NCBI RefSeq assembly: GCF_030009775.1 | Contig: NZ_JASCTH010000011.1 | Span: 186,001 to 250,000 of the forward strand | DNA from: Actinoplanes sandaracinus | Lineage (GTDB): Bacteria > Actinomycetota > Actinomycetes > Mycobacteriales > Micromonosporaceae | Reading direction: 5' to 3' | DNA: 64,000 bases | In this document: in pieces, positions 1-7,915 of the stretch | How positions within the stretch are numbered: position 1 is the stretch's first letter | How the letters are laid out: the number at the start of each line of letters is the position of its first letter | Program-made: the position numbers and the translations under genes | The notes under the pieces: generated by a model | The model's input: the letters and a program-made list of their open reading frames with translations, nothing else | What the model was told of the DNA's origin: nothing | Database searches by the model: none

Positions 1-532
1 CCTCGAAGATGTCGAGGATGTACTCCCGCTCGCGGAAGCCGTACAGCATCATCGAGATCGCGCCGAGCTCCATGCCCGTGGTGGCGAGCCAGACCAGGTG
101 CGAGGCGATTCGCTGGAGCTCCATGAAGAGCACCCGGATCGTGGTGACCCGCTCGGTGATCTGGTCGGTGATGCCGAGCAGCTTCTCCACCGCGAGGCAG
201 TAGGCCGTCTCGTTGGACATGTTGGCGAGGTAGTCCATGCGGGTGACGAAGGTGACGCCCTGGGTCCAGTTGCGGTACTCCAGGTTCTTCTCGATCCCGG
301 TGTGCAGGTAGCCGATGACCGGGCGTACGTCGGTCACCGTCTCGCCCTCGAGTTCGAGCACCAGCCGGAGCACGCCGTGCGTGGACGGGTGCTGCGGCCC
401 CATGTTGACGACGATCTTCTCGTTGCTGAGCGGGTCGACGCTGGCGGTGAGGGAGTCCCAGTCCCCGCCGGTGACCGTGAAGACGCGACCTTCGGTGGTC
501 TCGCGTGCGCTCGCGTATTCGGACGTGGTCAC
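1..532 (-). CDS. nuoD: NADH-quinone oxidoreductase subunit D, 3' part outside window
   Basis: This is the 49-kDa, quinone-proximal subunit of respiratory complex I, in the peripheral arm next to NuoB. About 177 N-terminal residues are present, and the gene runs off the left edge. The family motif [15 protein letters not shown] is visible near residue 43, followed by the conserved stretch around [10 protein letters not shown]. The GTG start at 532-530 overlaps the nuoC TGA (GTGA), which implies translational coupling. Identity is certain from the motif and operon position. Only the length is unknown. Confidence 0.95.
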   Translation of the reverse strand, partial: MTTSEYASARETTEGRVFTVTGGDWDSLTASVDPLSNEKIVVNMGPQHPSTHGVLRLVLELEGETVTDVRPVIGYLHTGIEKNLEYRNWTQGVTFVTRMDYLANMSNETAYCLAVEKLLGITDQITERVTTIRVLFMELQRIASHLVWLATTGMELGAISMMLYGFREREYILDIFE

Positions 533-1236
533 TGGTAGACCCTCCGCTGGTCGGGGGGCGGAATCTCGGCGCCCTTGTACTCGACGGGCACGCCGCCGAG
601 GGGGTAGTCCTTGCGCTGGGGGTGGCCCTCCCAGTCGTCCGGCATCAGGATCCGGGTGAGGTTCGGATGGCCGGTGAAGACGACGCCGAACATGTCGTAG
701 ATTTCCCGCTCCTGCCAGTCGGCGGTCGGGTAGACCTGGGTGACGCTCGGGACCGTGACTCCGTCGGCCACCGCGACCTCCAGCCGCACACGGCGCCGAT
801 AGGTCATCGAAGTCAATTGATAAGCGACGTGGAAACGGCGCTCGTCGGATCCGAGATAGTCCACCGCGTCGACCGAGGAACAGAGTTCGAACCGCAGGGA
901 GGCGTCGTCACGCATTACCTGACACACCTCGGCGATGTGTTCGGCGCGTACGTGAAGTGTGAGCTCCGCCCTATCCACGACCACCTTCTCGATTGCTTCC
1001 GAGAGGGCCGGATAAGCTTCCTCCAACGCGTCATAGACGTCGTCGAAATATTCGCCGTATGGCCGTGGGCTGTCAAAAACAGCAGGTCTAGGGCGGGCTA
1101 GGCGACCGAAGCCGGAGACGTCTCCGGTCCCCTTGACTCCGAACATGCCCTTATCCGGGCTAGGCGGCGTCTGTGCCGGAGCACCCAATTCGGCGCCCAC
1201 CGGGACGCTACTGTCGGTTCCGGGTTGAATACTCAT
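529..1236 (-). CDS. nuoC: NADH-quinone oxidoreductase subunit C
   Basis: This is the 30-kDa subunit of complex I (235 aa), part of the hydrophilic connecting module with NuoB and NuoD. The C-terminal half carries the diagnostic YDMFG and [19 protein letters not shown] blocks. An in-frame upstream extension to 1512 exists, but it is antisense-like sequence inside nuoB. The ATG at 1236 overlaps the nuoB stop as ATGA, which fits the tight operon style and decides the start. The first 60 residues are Pro/Gly-rich and variable, as is common in actinobacterial NuoC. Confidence 0.95.
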   Translation of the reverse strand: MSIQPGTDSSVPVGAELGAPAQTPPSPDKGMFGVKGTGDVSGFGRLARPRPAVFDSPRPYGEYFDDVYDALEEAYPALSEAIEKVVVDRAELTLHVRAEHIAEVCQVMRDDASLRFELCSSVDAVDYLGSDERRFHVAYQLTSMTYRRRVRLEVAVADGVTVPSVTQVYPTADWQEREIYDMFGVVFTGHPNLTRILMPDDWEGHPQRKDYPLGGVPVEYKGAEIPPPDQRRVYQ

Positions 1237-1904
1237 TTGTGAACCTCCCGCAAATGCGGCTGGAGTTTCATCCAGTTCTCGATCCGCAATTGCTCCTCGC
1301 GTCCCTCTTTCACTGCCTGAGTCCATTCCGCGCGGCGGACCTTGTCCACGCGGTATGACGACGGCATGGCGCCGGGCGCGACGATCGGAACTCGGCCCTC
1401 GGCCTGCCGAGCTTCGAGCATCTTGCGTCCGTTCGGCCCGAGTGGCTGCGCCATGACCTTCTCGCGCATCTTGAGGATCGCGTCGATCAGCATCTCCGGC
1501 CTCGGCGGGCACCCGGGTAGGTAGATGTCGACCGGAACGATGTGGTCGACGCCCTGCACGATCGCGTAGTTGTTGAACATCCCGCCGGACGAGGCGCAGA
1601 CCCCCATCGAGATCACCGAGCGCGGCTCAGGCATCTGGTCGTAGATCTGCCGGACCACCGGGGCCATCTTCTGGCTGACCCGGCCGGCCACGATCATCAG
1701 GTCGGCCTGCCGAGGCGAGGCCCGGAACACCTCCATCCCCCAGCGACCCAGGTCGTAGTGGGGACCGCCGGCGGCCATCATCTCGATGGCACAGCAGGCG
1801 AGGCCGAAGGTGGCTCCCCAGAACGACGACTTACGGGCCCAGTTGGACACCTTCTCCACGCTCGTCAGCAGGATGCCTGACGGGAGTTTCTCTTCGATAC
1901 CCAT
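1233..1904 (-). CDS. nuoB: NADH-quinone oxidoreductase subunit B
   Basis: This 223-aa subunit (PSST) carries iron-sulfur cluster N2, the last electron donor to menaquinone in complex I. The four cluster ligands are visible: adjacent Cys37-Cys38 in GLACCAIEM, Cys103 in MGVCASSGG and Cys132 in [10 protein letters not shown]. The C-terminal about 60 residues extend past the conserved core and are charged. It lies 43 bp downstream of nuoA and overlaps nuoC by 4 bp, in the standard nuo order. Confidence 0.97.
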   Translation of the reverse strand: MGIEEKLPSGILLTSVEKVSNWARKSSFWGATFGLACCAIEMMAAGGPHYDLGRWGMEVFRASPRQADLMIVAGRVSQKMAPVVRQIYDQMPEPRSVISMGVCASSGGMFNNYAIVQGVDHIVPVDIYLPGCPPRPEMLIDAILKMREKVMAQPLGPNGRKMLEARQAEGRVPIVAPGAMPSSYRVDKVRRAEWTQAVKEGREEQLRIENWMKLQPHLREVHK

Positions 1905-1947
1905 AGCGCAGTGCCTTCCAGTGAGAAGACCTAAAAAAATCGTGGGG

Positions 1948-2313
1948 TTAGTCCCAGTTCAGGCCGCCACGCCGCCACACGTACGCGTAGGCGATGAAGA
2001 CGGTGAGGATGAACAAGACCATCTCCACGAACCCGAACAGACCGAGCGCGTCGAACGACACGGCCCACGGGTACAGGAAGATGGTCTCGATGTCGAAGAT
2101 GATGAAGAGCATCGCGGTCAGGTAGAACTTCACCGGGAACCGCCCGCCACCGATCGGTTGTGGCGCCGGCTCGATCCCGCACTCGTAAGCGTCGAGTTTG
2201 GCCCTGTTGTAGCGCTTCGGCCCGACGATGGGTGCGATGGACACCGAGAACAACGCGAAAAGGGCGCCGAGGATCAGCAACCCGACGATCGGGACGTAAG
2301 GGTTGATCGTCAT
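1948..2313 (-). CDS. nuoA: NADH-quinone oxidoreductase subunit A
   Basis: This small membrane subunit of complex I (121 aa) has three predicted transmembrane helices, at roughly residues 7-30, 62-84 and 92-114. The conserved loop DAYECGIEP lies between helices 1 and 2, and the FDIET motif in helix 2. It is the first gene of the nuo operon, preceded by GGGAG seven bases before the ATG. The 106 bp upstream (2314-2419) separates it from the flavoprotein gene on the same strand and probably holds the nuo promoter. No promoter boxes were convincing enough to call. Confidence 0.96.
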   Translation of the reverse strand: MTINPYVPIVGLLILGALFALFSVSIAPIVGPKRYNRAKLDAYECGIEPAPQPIGGGRFPVKFYLTAMLFIIFDIETIFLYPWAVSFDALGLFGFVEMVLFILTVFIAYAYVWRRGGLNWD

Positions 2314-2419
2314 GTCTACTCCCGTACGACTGTCAGCCGCTTTACACTAGTTACTGTGGTTCTGTAGTCCTTTGGTCGGGGTACCCGCTGTGTCCGATTC
2401 GACCCTGGAGCCGCGCCGG

Positions 2420-3715
2420 TCAGACAGAGGGCGCCACCTTGGTCAGGCCGTTGATGATGCGATCCATGGCGTCGCCACCCCGGGGGTCGGTGAGGTTGGC
2501 CAGGAGCTTGAGGACGAACTTCATGAGCAGCGGCTGCGGCATGCCGTACTTCGTGGCGAGCCGCATGATCTGCGGATTGCCGATCAGCTTCACGAAGATC
2601 CCACCGATCCGGTAGTAACCACCGAACCGGAGACTCAACTCGGCGGGGTACGCCCGCAGGGCCCGCTCGCGCTCGGGGCCGAACGGGCGGGCCAGAGCCT
2701 GCACCGCCACCTCGGCCGCCATCTCGCCGGACTCCATCGCGTACGCGATGCCCTCGCCGTTCATCGGGTTGACCATGCCCCCGGAGTCGCCGACCAGCAT
2801 CACCCCACGGGTGTAGTGCGGCACGCGGTTGAAGCCCATCGGGAGCGCCGCCCCCAGCGTCGGGCCGTCCGCATTGGCCTCGTCACGCAAACCCCAGTCC
2901 TCCGGGGTGCTGCCGAGCCAGTCGGTGAGCAGGTTGCGGTAGTTCGTCTTGCCGAACGCGTCGGACGAGTTGAGGATGCCGAGGCCCACGTTCACCCGGC
3001 CGTCACCCAGGCCGAAGATCCAGCCGTACCCGGGGAGGAGCCGGCCCGGATCCTGCGCGCTGCGCAGCTCCAGCCAGGACTCCAGGTAGTCGTCATCGGC
3101 TTTCACCGCCGAGTGGTAGTAACGCCGGACCGCCACGCCGAGCGGCCGGTCGTCACGTTTCGCCAGGCCAAGGGCGAGCGGGAACTTGCCGGAGACGCCG
3201 TCCGCCGTGATCACCAGAGGCGCACGGAACTGCACCGATTCCTTCCCCGGGCCGACCTTGGCCTCGACGCCGATCACGTAGCCGTCGTCGTTCATCACCG
3301 GGCCGGTGACGTTCACCCCGGTCCGCAGCAGGGCGCCGGCCTCGGCGGCCTGCCGGGCCAGCATGTCGTCGAAGTCCATCCTGGTCCGGACCAGGCCGTA
3401 GCTGGGGAAGCTGGCGAGGTCGGGCCAGTCCAGCTCGAGCCGGACGCCGCCGCCGATCACCCGCAGGCCCCGGTTCTGCAGCCAGCCGGCCTTCTCGGAG
3501 GTGTCGATGCCCATCCGGATCAACTGGCGCACCGCGCGGGGCGTGAGGCCGTCGCCGCACACCTTCTCGCGGGGGAACTCGGTCTTCTCCAGGAGCAGCA
3601 CGCGCATGCCGTGCCGGGCCAGGTGGTAGGCCGCCGCCGAACCGCCGGGACCGGCTCCGACCACGATGACGTCCGCCTCGTCGCTGACGGGTCCACTCGC
3701 TACGTGGTCGTTCAC
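2420..3715 (-). CDS. geranylgeranyl reductase family FAD-dependent oxidoreductase (candidate menaquinone reductase)
   Basis: This is a 431-aa flavoprotein. The N-terminal dinucleotide-binding motif VVGAGPGGSAAAYHL (about residues 19-33), the CGDGLTPRAV substrate-region motif and the second FAD motif GDSGGMVNPMNGEG mark the geranylgeranyl reductase family. Members reduce isoprenoid double bonds. The mycobacterial homologue MenJ saturates one isoprene unit of menaquinone. Its place between menG and nuo makes a menaquinone side-chain reductase the best inference, but archaeal-type lipid or chlorophyll-type substrates cannot be excluded from sequence alone. An iron-box-like sequence and a palindrome lie upstream. 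Confidence 0.88.
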   Translation of the reverse strand: MNDHVASGPVSDEADVIVVGAGPGGSAAAYHLARHGMRVLLLEKTEFPREKVCGDGLTPRAVRQLIRMGIDTSEKAGWLQNRGLRVIGGGVRLELDWPDLASFPSYGLVRTRMDFDDMLARQAAEAGALLRTGVNVTGPVMNDDGYVIGVEAKVGPGKESVQFRAPLVITADGVSGKFPLALGLAKRDDRPLGVAVRRYYHSAVKADDDYLESWLELRSAQDPGRLLPGYGWIFGLGDGRVNVGLGILNSSDAFGKTNYRNLLTDWLGSTPEDWGLRDEANADGPTLGAALPMGFNRVPHYTRGVMLVGDSGGMVNPMNGEGIAYAMESGEMAAEVAVQALARPFGPERERALRAYPAELSLRFGGYYRIGGIFVKLIGNPQIMRLATKYGMPQPLLMKFVLKLLANLTDPRGGDAMDRIINGLTKVAPSV

Positions 3716-3744
3716 GGTCCAACCTCCGTCTCGCCGGGGCGCTC

Positions 3745-3758
3745 GTGAATTAGTTCAC
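3745..3758. promoter_or_regulatory. 14-bp palindrome upstream of the reductase gene
   Basis: GTGAA-TTAG-TTCAC is a perfect 5-bp inverted repeat, 30-43 bp before the reductase start. It resembles a CRP-type site (GTG-N6-TTCAC) but lacks the guanine of the Streptomyces CRP consensus. It could equally be the site of another dimeric regulator. Confidence 0.4.
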
Positions 3759-3806
3759 AAGCATGCCTCGATCGGAGTGTAGGCCGACAATCGAAGATCT
3801 TTGCGC

Positions 3807-3820
3807 TTAGGTTCGCCTAA
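3807..3820. promoter_or_regulatory. iron-box-like sequence (DtxR/IdeR type)
   Basis: TTAGGTTCGCCTAA matches the left half and centre of the DtxR/IdeR consensus TTAGGTTAGSCTAACCTAA, about 13 of 19 positions with its 3' flank. It lies about 90 bp upstream of the reductase start and just after the stop of the small upstream gene. Family knowledge supports the motif. Function is inference. Confidence 0.35.
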
Positions 3821-3834
3821 TTGTTTGGACTGAA

Positions 3835-4095
3835 CTAACGCCCCTGCTCAGGCGCCCGAAGGACCCGGTCCGCCACGCCGAGCGCCGGACCGTCAAGGTG
3901 TTTGCGGATGGTTCCGCCCATCGCCTGATCGAGCGCCACGATCAGGTCTTCGACGAGATCCTGGGCAAGATCGGGATCCTGCGCCGCGACCATCCGGAGC
4001 CGGGTGGCCAACTCGGTGGCGCGGCGCTCGCCCGCCTCGCCGTCGTCGATGGCGAGGTCGATGTCGGTGTCGTCCAGATGTCCGATATCAGTCAT
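3835..4095 (-). CDS. small acidic hypothetical protein
   Basis: This is an 86-aa acidic, helix-rich protein of unrecognised family. It starts MTDIGHLDDTDIDLAID and has strong third-position GC, so it looks coding. The ATG at 4095 is chosen over the in-frame ATG at 4116 because the latter lies in a predicted hairpin. Neither has a good ribosome-binding site. It sits between menG and the reductase on the same strand. No membrane segment, cysteine motif or known domain is seen. An accidental reading frame remains possible. Confidence 0.55.
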   Translation of the reverse strand: MTDIGHLDDTDIDLAIDDGEAGERRATELATRLRMVAAQDPDLAQDLVEDLIVALDQAMGGTIRKHLDGPALGVADRVLRAPEQGR

Positions 4096-4109
4096 GAATC
4101 GAGCTAAAC

Positions 4110-4142
4110 AGCGCATTTCGCGCTTTGTTTGGAGAATGCGCT
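4110..4142 (-). terminator. possible terminator after menG
   Basis: An 8-bp inverted repeat (AGCGCATT / AATGCGCT) with a 17-nt loop lies immediately after the menG stop. Read on the minus strand it is followed by GTTTAG, a short and weak T-run. Confidence 0.4.
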
Positions 4143-4144
4143 AT

Positions 4145-4840
4145 TTACACCCGGGTGGCGCGATGCAGAGCCACGATGCCGCCACTCAGGTTGCGCCAGC
4201 CCACCCGGTCCCACGGCCCGGACTCGGCGATCCGTGCCGCCAGCCCCTGCTGGTCCGGCCAGGCCCGGATCGATTCGGCGAGATAGACGTACGCGTCCGG
4301 ATTGCTGGCCACGCCCCGGGCGACCGCCGGCAGCGACCGCATCAGGTACTGCATGTAGACGGTCCGGAACGCCACGTTGGTCGGATGGCTGAACTCGCAG
4401 ACCACCAGGCGCCCGCCCGGCCGGGTCACCCGGGCGAACTCACGCAGCGCGGCAGCCGTGTCCACGACGTTACGCAGGGCGAAGGAGATCGTCACCGCGT
4501 CGAAGACCCCGTCCGCGAACGGCAGCCTCAACGCGTCACCGGCGAGCAGCGGCACCTCGGCCCGGACCCGCCGGCCGGCCCGCAGCATCCCCACCGAGAG
4601 ATCCGCGCCGACCGCGTACGCGCCGGAACGGCTCAACTCCTCCGTGGAGACACCGGTGCCGGCGCCGACGTCGAGCACCCGCTCACCGGGGCGCAGCCCC
4701 AGAGCGGTCCGGGTGGCCCGGCGCCAGCCCCGGTCCTGGCCGAGAGAGATGACGGTGTTGGTGAGGTCGTACCGGTGGGCCACGCCGTCGAACATCTCGG
4801 CGACCTCATGCGGCTGCTTGTCCAGATCTGCGCGCGTCAC
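4145..4840 (-). CDS. menG: demethylmenaquinone methyltransferase (UbiE/MenG)
   Basis: This 231-aa class I SAM methyltransferase catalyses the last ring methylation of menaquinone. The SAM-binding motif VLDVGAGTG is at residues 55-63. The UbiE signatures are present: FDGVAHRYD near residue 17, and the SFALRNV and [10 protein letters not shown] blocks. Length is typical. Upstream on the same strand is mqnC, separated by a strong terminator, so menG probably has its own promoter. Its position near mqnC, the reductase and nuo fits a quinone/respiration neighbourhood. Confidence 0.95.
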   Translation of the reverse strand: MTRADLDKQPHEVAEMFDGVAHRYDLTNTVISLGQDRGWRRATRTALGLRPGERVLDVGAGTGVSTEELSRSGAYAVGADLSVGMLRAGRRVRAEVPLLAGDALRLPFADGVFDAVTISFALRNVVDTAAALREFARVTRPGGRLVVCEFSHPTNVAFRTVYMQYLMRSLPAVARGVASNPDAYVYLAESIRAWPDQQGLAARIAESGPWDRVGWRNLSGGIVALHRATRV

Positions 4841-5132
4841 GCCTCAACTGTGCCACCCGGGAAAACAGCACGGGCGGGATGGTCTCCCATCCCGCCCGTG
4901 CCTTGTGCGTTATATATACGACCGCGTCGGTCGGGTCCGAATGCTCGTCACCGACGCTGACCGCGGCAGGCGACGTATCTGAGTTACCGGTGCCTTACAC
5001 AGGCAACGTAACCAGCCGGAACGACCCGGTACAGCCAACCGGCGGGCTCGTTACGAAGGAGCAACCCAGCCTCACCGGTCCGACGATCCGAACCTGGCCG
5101 AACGGTTGACTGCCACCCCCCGAAGGGACCGC
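4841..5132. other. non-coding stretch between menG and the mqnC repeats
   Basis: Apart from the terminator at 4868-4901, this stretch shows no convincing reading frame, RNA or repeat. It probably contains the menG promoter close to 4841-4867. Confidence 0.6.
4868..4901 (-). terminator. strong intrinsic terminator (minus strand)
   Basis: A perfect 15-bp stem (arms 4868-4882 and 4887-4901) with a 4-nt loop. On the minus strand it is followed by TGTTTTC, so it would end transcripts coming from mqnC before menG. Confidence 0.85.
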
Positions 5133-5215
5133 TTCACTCAGAAGACGTCGACTTCTTCACTCAGGAGACGTCGACTTCGCTCAGGAGACGTCGACTTCGC
5201 TCAGGAGACGTCGAC
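5133..5215. repeat. 20-bp direct repeat, four copies, spanning the mqnC stop codon
   Basis: Four copies of a 20-bp unit, TTCGCTCAGGAGACGTCGAC or close variants, lie at 5133-5152, 5156-5175, 5176-5195 and 5196-5215. Three are exactly head to tail and one is offset by a 3-bp insertion. The last copy encodes the VDVS end and TGA of mqnC. Because 20 is not a multiple of 3, successive copies place TGA in different frames. Confidence 0.9.
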
Positions 5216-6439
5216 CAGCGGAAGCTGCTTGCCCGCCCCGCCACCCGGCAGGGCGATCGAGGAGAAGTGCGAGACCACCCGGTCGTCGGTCGGGTCGTCG
5301 GCGGGCGTGTAGTGCACGGCCAGACGCTTGTACCAGGTGTCGCGCCACGCCGGGATGCGGTCCGCGGTGCGGATCATCGAGATCAGCTCCTGGAGGTTCG
5401 ACCGGTGCCGGGCGCCGGCCGAGGAGATCACGTTCTCCTCCAGCATGATCGAGCCCAGGTCGTCGACACCCATGTGCAACGAGAGCTGGCCGACGTCCTT
5501 GCCCGTGGTGAGCCAGGACGCCTGCAGGTGGGCGATGTTGTCGAAGAACAGCCGGGAGACCGCGATGAACCGCAGGTACTCCATCGTGGTGGCCTGGGTG
5601 CGGCCCTTGAGATGGTTGTTCTCCGGCTGGTAGGTCCACGGGATGAAGGCCCGGAAACCGCCGACCTCGTGCGACTCCTCCACACCGATGTCGCGGTAAC
5701 CGTTGGCCACGGCGAGGTCCTGCACGTCACGGATCATCCGGATGTGCTCGATGCGCTCGGCGTTCGTCTCACCCGTCCCCATCATCATGGTGGCGGTGGA
5801 GGAAAGGCCGTGCCGGTGCGCGACCGCCATCACCTCGAGCCAGCGGGCGCCGCTCTCCTTGAGCGGGGCGATCGCCTTGCGGGGGCGATCGGGCAGCATC
5901 TCGGCGCCGGCGCCGGCGATCGAGTCGAGCCCGGCGGCCTTGATCCGGATCACCGCGTCCTCGATGGAGACGCCGGAGACCTTGGCCATGTGCAGGATCT
6001 CGCTCGGGCCGATCGAGTGGATGGCGAGTTGCGGGTACGCCTGCTTGACGGCGGAGAACAGGCCCTCGTAGTACTCCACCCCGAAGTCGGGATGGTGACC
6101 GCCCTGAAGCATCACCTGCGTGGCGCCGAGATCGACCGCCTCACCGGCCCGGTGCAGGATCTCCTCGATCGGGTGGGCCCACCCCTCCTGATGCTTGGGA
6201 GCCCGGAAGAACGCGCAGAACTTGCACGCCGTGACGCACACGTTCGTGTAGTTGATGTTCCGGTCGATCAGGTAGGTGACGATCCCGTCGGGGAAGCGCC
6301 GGCGCCGGACCGCGTCGGCCGCCTCGCCCAGCGCGTGGAACGGGGCCTGCGTGTAGAGCAGCAGGGCCTCCTCGGGCGTGATGCGCCCGCCGTCGGCTCC
6401 GCGCTGCAGGATGCTGTCGATCTCCGGATTCGCGGTCAC
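5201..6439 (-). CDS. mqnC: cyclic dehypoxanthinylfutalosine synthase, radical SAM (MqnC)
   Basis: MqnC converts dehypoxanthine futalosine to its cyclic form in the futalosine route to menaquinone. From the GTG start there are 412 aa. The radical-SAM cluster motif CVTACKFC places three ligand cysteines at residues 68, 72 and 75, followed by the family motif MLQGGHHP. Homology to mqnE (31185-32354) is clear, but MqnC lacks that enzyme's features. A TTG 30 bp upstream is an alternative start. GTG (6439) better matches the usual length of about 400. The 3' end lies in a tandem repeat. Confidence 0.93.
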   Translation of the reverse strand: MTANPEIDSILQRGADGGRITPEEALLLYTQAPFHALGEAADAVRRRRFPDGIVTYLIDRNINYTNVCVTACKFCAFFRAPKHQEGWAHPIEEILHRAGEAVDLGATQVMLQGGHHPDFGVEYYEGLFSAVKQAYPQLAIHSIGPSEILHMAKVSGVSIEDAVIRIKAAGLDSIAGAGAEMLPDRPRKAIAPLKESGARWLEVMAVAHRHGLSSTATMMMGTGETNAERIEHIRMIRDVQDLAVANGYRDIGVEESHEVGGFRAFIPWTYQPENNHLKGRTQATTMEYLRFIAVSRLFFDNIAHLQASWLTTGKDVGQLSLHMGVDDLGSIMLEENVISSAGARHRSNLQELISMIRTADRIPAWRDTWYKRLAVHYTPADDPTDDRVVSHFSSIALPGGGAGKQLPLVDVS

Positions 6440-6485
6440 GATCCGAAGCGTACGTCCACCGGCCGTCAACCGTCAGCGGCGAGGG

Positions 6486-7265
6486 TCACCGGGAGTCCCC
6501 CGGAGCGCCCCGGCCCTCGATCAGGACCGCCAGCCCGTCGAGCACCCGTTGCAGCCCGAACACATACGCGTGCCCTGGGTCGTAGGCCGCGCCCAGCGCC
6601 TCGCCCGCCGCGGCGCCGACCCGGGTCGCGGTCGGGTAGCGGTGTGTGTCGAAGACCATCTCGAAGATCGGCCCCCGCTCGGACCACCACTCGTAGTCGG
6701 TGGCCCCGGAACGGGTCGCCGCGCTTCGCACGTCCGCCTCGGTCCGCGCCGCGGACTGCACGAACCCGATCAGGAAGGTGAGCGCCGAGTCGCGCTCGAC
6801 GTCGTCCAGCCCGCAGCCGTCGAAGGCGCGCAGCTCGTGCTCGTATTTCGCCATCAGGCCCGGCCCCAGAGGCGGGCGGCTGGCGGGCAGACTCGCCGCC
6901 CACGGGTGGTCGGCGTAGAGCCGGCGGTTCTCCTCGGCGACCGCGGTCAGGCGCTCCCGCCACGGCCGGTCCGGCCGCCCGGCCCGCGGCATCGCCAGGT
7001 AGAGCCGGTCCAGCATCAGATCGAGCAGGGCGTTCTTGTCCGGGACGTAGGTGTAGAGGGTCATCGGCACGACACCCAGCTCTTGGGCCACCCGCCGCAT
7101 CGAGACCGCGTCCAGCCCCTCGGCGTCGGCCATCGCGATCCCGGCCTCGACCACCCGCGTGACGGTCAGGCCTGGTCGGCGGCCACGTTTGCGGCCCCCG
7201 GCCTCGGCCGTCTCGTCCGGCTCGGGCAACCACAGCAGCTCGATGGTCCGGCGCACTTCGCCCAC
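6486..7265 (-). CDS. TetR family transcriptional regulator
   Basis: This 259-aa regulator has an N-terminal helix-turn-helix of TetR type at about residues 33-80 (AMADAEGLDAVSMRRVAQEL... then TLYTYVPDKNALLDL) and a C-terminal domain like that of the tetracycline repressor group (TetR_C). It is divergent from a small VOC protein. A 27-bp palindrome lies between them only 18 bp from its start, so autoregulation and control of the VOC gene are likely. The inducer is unknown. Confidence 0.9.
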   Translation of the reverse strand: MGEVRRTIELLWLPEPDETAEAGGRKRGRRPGLTVTRVVEAGIAMADAEGLDAVSMRRVAQELGVVPMTLYTYVPDKNALLDLMLDRLYLAMPRAGRPDRPWRERLTAVAEENRRLYADHPWAASLPASRPPLGPGLMAKYEHELRAFDGCGLDDVERDSALTFLIGFVQSAARTEADVRSAATRSGATDYEWWSERGPIFEMVFDTHRYPTATRVGAAAGEALGAAYDPGHAYVFGLQRVLDGLAVLIEGRGAPGDSR

Positions 7266-7282
7266 GGGTGGCGCTCCTTTCT

Positions 7283-7309
7283 TGTACGGTGTATTGTATA
7301 CGGCGTACA
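7283..7309. promoter_or_regulatory. 27-bp palindromic operator between tetR and VOC genes
   Basis: TGTACG...GTAT-TGT-ATAC...CGTACA is symmetric about base 7296 with 10 of 13 positions paired. It has the size and position expected of a TetR-family operator in a divergent promoter. Confidence 0.8.
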
Positions 7310-7351
7310 GATGAAGCCGCTCGTTATCGAGAAACCGCCTTGGAGGCCATC

Positions 7352-7741
7352 GTGCAGATCACCTCAACCGCAGTCTCACTCACCGTCGACGACGTCGCCG
7401 CTTCGAGCAAGTTTCTCGTGGACCACTTCGGTTATGCCGAACGGATGTCGGCGGACGGCTTCGCCTCGCTCGGCCGGGAGGACGGCGGCGTCGACCTGAT
7501 CTTCCTTCAGCGCGGTCTCGAGGTGCTGCCGCCCCATCTGCGCGAGGTGCGGGCGGCCGGCACGATCGTGGCCTTCGTCGTCAGCGACCTCGACGGCGAG
7601 CAGGCCCGGCTGCGGGCCGAGGGCGTCGAGCTGACTCTCCCCATCCGGGAGGAGCCGTGGGGCGAGCGGCTGCTGCTCGTGACCGACCCCAACGGTGTCG
7701 TTTATGAGCTGGTCGAGTGGGCCACACCCGCGGGTTCGTGA
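7352..7741 (+). CDS. VOC (glyoxalase/bleomycin resistance) family protein
   Basis: This is a 129-aa single-domain VOC protein with two beta-alpha-beta-beta-beta modules. The C-terminal metal-site strand LLVTDPNGVVYELVEW is visible. The GTG at 7352 is preceded by TGGAGG at 7341-7346, which decides the start over longer frames. It is divergent from the TetR gene and probably its target. VOC proteins include isomerases, dioxygenases and drug-sequestering proteins. Drug or electrophile handling is plausible but unproven. Confidence 0.85.
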   Translation: MQITSTAVSLTVDDVAASSKFLVDHFGYAERMSADGFASLGREDGGVDLIFLQRGLEVLPPHLREVRAAGTIVAFVVSDLDGEQARLRAEGVELTLPIREEPWGERLLLVTDPNGVVYELVEWATPAGS

Positions 7742-7832
7742 GGCTCCGCCCATGGGCCGCTAGCGTCTGTTCCGGGAGGGGAGCAGGTGCCGCAGCCCGG
7801 CCATCCCTGGTGAAACATGCCTTAGGTTCTCT

Positions 7833-7865
7833 CGCGGGTCACGTCGAAGCCGGGCGTGACCCGCG
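7833..7865. terminator. hairpin between VOC and SNF2 genes
   Basis: A perfect 11-bp inverted repeat (CGCGGGTCACG / CGTGACCCGCG) with an 11-nt loop, 90 bp after the VOC stop and 50 bp before the helicase start. There is no T-run, so it may be a terminator or a protein-binding site. Confidence 0.5.
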
Positions 7866-7915
7866 CGAGGCGTAATCCGCGAGACAGCACCTGATCTCGA
7901 CGAATCGTTCTGGGG

